A DNA stretch of 6,766 bases from Thermoleophilia bacterium. GTDB taxonomy: Bacteria > Actinomycetota > Thermoleophilia > Gaiellales > SKUG01. The notes beneath the pieces are model-generated. The model worked only from the letters and a program-made list of their open reading frames with translations, searched no databases and was not told where the DNA came from. The translations under genes were made by a program, and so were the position numbers. This document shows positions 5,065-6,766 of this stretch, in pieces. The stretch lies in the NCBI GenBank assembly GCA_007122215.1, contig SKUG01000061.1, positions 1-6,766 of the forward strand, in the 5' to 3' direction. Within the stretch, counting starts at the first letter, position 1. Each line of letters begins with the position of its first letter.

Positions 5065-5929
5065 GGTCGGTGCGCTCGTCGGAGAGGCGTCCCACGCGCA
5101 GTCGCGTGACGTAGGTGAACGGTCCCGTGCCACCTGTGTCGACCGTTGCTGGCCCGGAGCTGTCGGGCAGGTGGCTCGGAGCGGCAGTAGGGGCTGCAGC
5201 TGTGCCCGGTGGCCCCGCCGACGCTGACGGTTCCGCGAACTCGTACTCCGGCTCTGGCTCCGGCTCCACCTCGTATTCCGGCTCTGGCTCGTATTCCGGC
5301 TCCCGTGGGGGCTCGGCTGGAAGCGAGTCGTCGGCGTGGGGTGCTGCAGCTGGTTGCTGGTCGGACGTGGGGGACGGTGTCGGCTCGGGCCGGGCATCGG
5401 CGCCAGGGCTGGGTTCGGGTTCGGGTTCGGGTTCGGGTTCGGGATGGGAGGCCGGCGCGGTGTCGGGCGCAGGCGCAGGTTCCCGATCAGCAGCGAGGTC
5501 CTCGGACTCCGGGGCGGCATCTGGCTCCGGGCTGGAGGCAGGTTCCGGGGTGGTGGCCGGGGTTGGCTCCCCGAGCAGGGCTTCCAGCAGCGCATTGGCG
5601 AGGTTCCTGCGGTCCTCCCGGATCACCTCGCCGATGGTGCCCAGCTGCCGGCCGGACTCCTGTACGTCGCGCACGGCAGCATCGAGGCGCCCTGCCTGCT
5701 CCTCGACCCGGGCCGTGCGCTCGCCGGCCTCCCGGATGGCACCGTCGAGCACCCGGCCAGCGGCATGGAAGTTCGCCATCACCTCGTACATCGTGACGCG
5801 GAAGCGCATCTCGTTGCGCAGCAGGCGCACGAGGAAGACCACGGCGACGAGGATCGACAGCGGTGCGGCCACCAGGACGGCAAGCCGCCCTGGCAGCCCC
5901 ACGGCAAGGATGGTCAGGCCGGATCCCAC
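5057..5929 (-). CDS. Single-pass membrane protein with coiled coil and Pro-Glu-rich domain
   Basis: 290-aa protein of unknown function. A hydrophobic segment at about 16-36 (LAVLVAAPLSILVAVVFLV) is followed by basic residues (RLLRNEMRFR), which points to an N-terminal anchor with the bulk in the cytoplasm. Residues 50-118 are charged and helical with regular hydrophobic spacing (RVLDGAIREAGERTARVEEQ...), a likely coiled coil that could dimerise. Residues 121-240 are Pro/Glu/Ala-rich with runs of PE and repeated EPEYE, probably an extended acidic spacer. The last ~20 residues (FTYVTRLRVGRLSDERTDHG) are ordinary and basic, perhaps a docking tail. The start is GTG at 5929-5927; no Shine-Dalgarno precedes it, but a -10-like TACGAT does, so it may be leaderless. 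GTG nearer 5902 is an alternative start. It lies 33 bp after the amylase gene and overlaps ppx by 8 bp. A scaffold role for Ppx at the membrane is possible but unproven. Confidence 0.8.
   Translation of the reverse strand: MGSGLTILAVGLPGRLAVLVAAPLSILVAVVFLVRLLRNEMRFRVTMYEVMANFHAAGRVLDGAIREAGERTARVEEQAGRLDAAVRDVQESGRQLGTIGEVIREDRRNLANALLEALLGEPTPATTPEPASSPEPDAAPESEDLAADREPAPAPDTAPASHPEPEPEPEPEPSPGADARPEPTPSPTSDQQPAAAPHADDSLPAEPPREPEYEPEPEYEVEPEPEPEYEFAEPSASAGPPGTAAAPTAAPSHLPDSSGPATVDTGGTGPFTYVTRLRVGRLSDERTDHG
5241..5303. repeat. 30-bp tandem coding repeat (EPEYE)
   Basis: The 20-bp unit TCGTAYTCCGGCTCTGGCTC occurs at 5241-5260 and 5271-5290, with a partial third copy from 5289. It encodes the EPEYE motifs of the membrane protein on the minus strand. 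The 30-bp period keeps the reading frame. Confidence 0.75.
5411..5440. repeat. Hexanucleotide microsatellite (GGGTTC)x5
   Basis: Five perfect copies of GGGTTC, then GGG. On the minus strand it encodes the PEPEPEPEP run of the membrane protein (about residues 163-172). Slippage would change the spacer length by two residues per unit without a frameshift. Confidence 0.9.
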
Positions 5930-5935
5930 CGGAGG

Positions 5936-5941
5936 ATCGTA
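5936..5941 (-). promoter_or_regulatory. Candidate -10 box for leaderless membrane-protein mRNA
   Basis: TACGAT on the minus strand (5941-5936) matches TANNNT, and its end is 6 nt from the GTG at 5929, so transcription would start on the G of GTG. The -35 is unclear: CCGACA (5961-5956) resembles one but with only a 14-nt spacer. The bases upstream of the GTG read CCTCCG on the coding strand, so no Shine-Dalgarno exists. If right, the membrane protein and ppx have their own promoter inside the operon. Confidence 0.35.
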
Positions 5942-5962
5942 CCGTACCGACCTGCTGTCGGA

Positions 5963-6766
5963 TCAGGCCTCGTCGGCGTCAGCCGGGGCATCATCCTCGT
6001 CAGCGACCTCGGCGTCATCGGCGGCGGGGGCAGGTGCGGGAGCTGCCTGCTCCTCGACGCCGGCTCCAGGGGCCTCGGCCTCCGGGGTGGCAGCCTCGGG
6101 CCCGGGCACGTCACGCAGCAGCACCGCACCGAAGTTGCCGTCGACGTTCTGCAGGTGCAGGTGGCCGTTGGTCACGACGTGCTTCGCGCCGGTCAGCGCA
6201 TCGCGGAAGGGCGTGCCCTCGGGGGCGAACCCGCCCACGGGAACGTGGATGTCGCGGCCGACGACGTTGTTGTTGATCGCCACCACCGCATCTCGCTCAA
6301 CGCCGTCCATCCAGCGGCGGAAGCTCACGGTGTTGTCGTCGTTGTGTGTCTGCAGCACCTGGAACTCGCCACGGCGCAGCGCCGGCTCGGCATGGCGGGT
6401 CTGGGTCAGGGTGCGGTAGAGCCCGTGCAGCTGGGCGGCGCGCTTGGCATCCGAGCCGGAGGTCGACCGTGCGTCGACCATGGCCGGCACGTGGCCGTCG
6501 CTGGTGCGCTCACCGTACTTGCCGGCCACGAGCGACCAGTCGAAGGCGCGGCGGGTGTCCGGGTCGTTGCCGCCCTCCATGCCGATCTCGTCGCCGTAGT
6601 AGATCACCGGCGCGCCGGGGTAGGTCATCTGGAAGATCGCCGCCGGGCGCATCCGGTACCAGTCGTTGCCGCCCTCGGTGATGAAGCGCGGGGTGTCGTG
6701 GGAGCCCAGCAGGTTGAAGGCGCCGTACTGTGCCTGGCGCGGGTAGGGGCTCTGCAGCCGCCGCAC
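5963..6766 (-). CDS. GH13 alpha-amylase-family glycosidase, C-terminal part
   Basis: The last 267 codons of a longer gene that enters from the right edge. GH13 enzymes hydrolyse or rearrange alpha-glucosidic bonds. Conserved region IV is seen as AFNLLGSHDTPRF (16-28 of the fragment), where His23-Asp24 is the transition-state-stabilising Asp motif. It is followed by MTYPGAPVIYYGDEIGMEGGND (47-68) and DTRRAFDW (70-77), a stretch typical of the neopullulanase/cyclomaltodextrinase and related maltogenic amylase branch. Residues about 110-220 are the usual beta-sandwich domain C. The nucleophile and acid/base regions lie outside the window. After domain C there is an unusual tail of about 47 residues of Ala, Glu, Asp and Pro (DVPGPEAATPEAEAP... 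to ADEDDAPADADEA). Whether it is secreted cannot be told without the N-terminus. The stop is 33 bp before the membrane-protein gene on the same strand. Confidence 0.9.
   Translation of the reverse strand: MRRLQSPYPRQAQYGAFNLLGSHDTPRFITEGGNDWYRMRPAAIFQMTYPGAPVIYYGDEIGMEGGNDPDTRRAFDWSLVAGKYGERTSDGHVPAMVDARSTSGSDAKRAAQLHGLYRTLTQTRHAEPALRRGEFQVLQTHNDDNTVSFRRWMDGVERDAVVAINNNVVGRDIHVPVGGFAPEGTPFRDALTGAKHVVTNGHLHLQNVDGNFGAVLLRDVPGPEAATPEAEAPGAGVEEQAAPAPAPAADDAEVADEDDAPADADEA

Noticed and set aside
5115..6419. 434-codon plus-strand frame rich in Ser/Gly
   Set aside because: It is the antisense shadow of the Pro-Glu membrane gene and the amylase; the GSGSGS runs are just the complement of PEPEPE codons.

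Overview
The window is 6.8 kb of very GC-rich bacterial DNA. Coding stretches show strong G/C preference at third codon positions, and the ORFs are full of long antisense shadow frames. Short intergenic gaps, GTG starts, one start that looks leaderless, Ala/Gly/Pro/Glu-rich proteins and a short (~340 aa) Ppx/GppA protein suggest a high-GC Gram-positive (Actinomycetota) chromosome. A Thermoleophilia-like lineage is possible, but that is a guess from overall style and not a placement. No tRNA, rRNA, CRISPR, insertion sequence or phage gene is visible.

Layout. (1) 1-1546, minus strand: a WbuB-like GT4 glycosyltransferase, followed after 47 bp by the N-terminus of a secreted protein that leaves the window. 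(2) 1547-1663: a short divergent promoter region. (3) 1664-2647, plus strand: an OB-fold + HD-domain protein of the YhaM 3'-5' exoribonuclease type, with a perfect Shine-Dalgarno. (4) 2648-2890: a convergent intergenic region with two strong perfect-stem hairpins and a third weaker one. (5) 2891-3793, minus strand: an unrecognised 300-aa Gly/Pro/acidic protein of repeated modules with a three-heptad helix. (6) 3794-4044: an unusually A/T-rich leader and terminator region. (7) 4045-6766, minus strand: an apparent operon, read from the right edge as a GH13 alpha-amylase-family enzyme (C-terminal part only), a one-pass membrane protein with a coiled coil and a Pro-Glu-rich domain, and a Ppx/GppA phosphatase whose start overlaps the membrane gene by 8 bp. 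A U-tract terminator ends it.

How the genes may relate. The glycosyltransferase and secreted protein point to cell-surface work. The YhaM-like protein points to RNA turnover. The amylase-membrane protein-Ppx group could link storage-carbohydrate and polyphosphate/(p)ppGpp metabolism, but only its gene order and overlap support that. The most novel item is the modular Gly-rich protein at 2891-3793, a single gene between a hairpin-rich convergent region and an A/T-rich leader.
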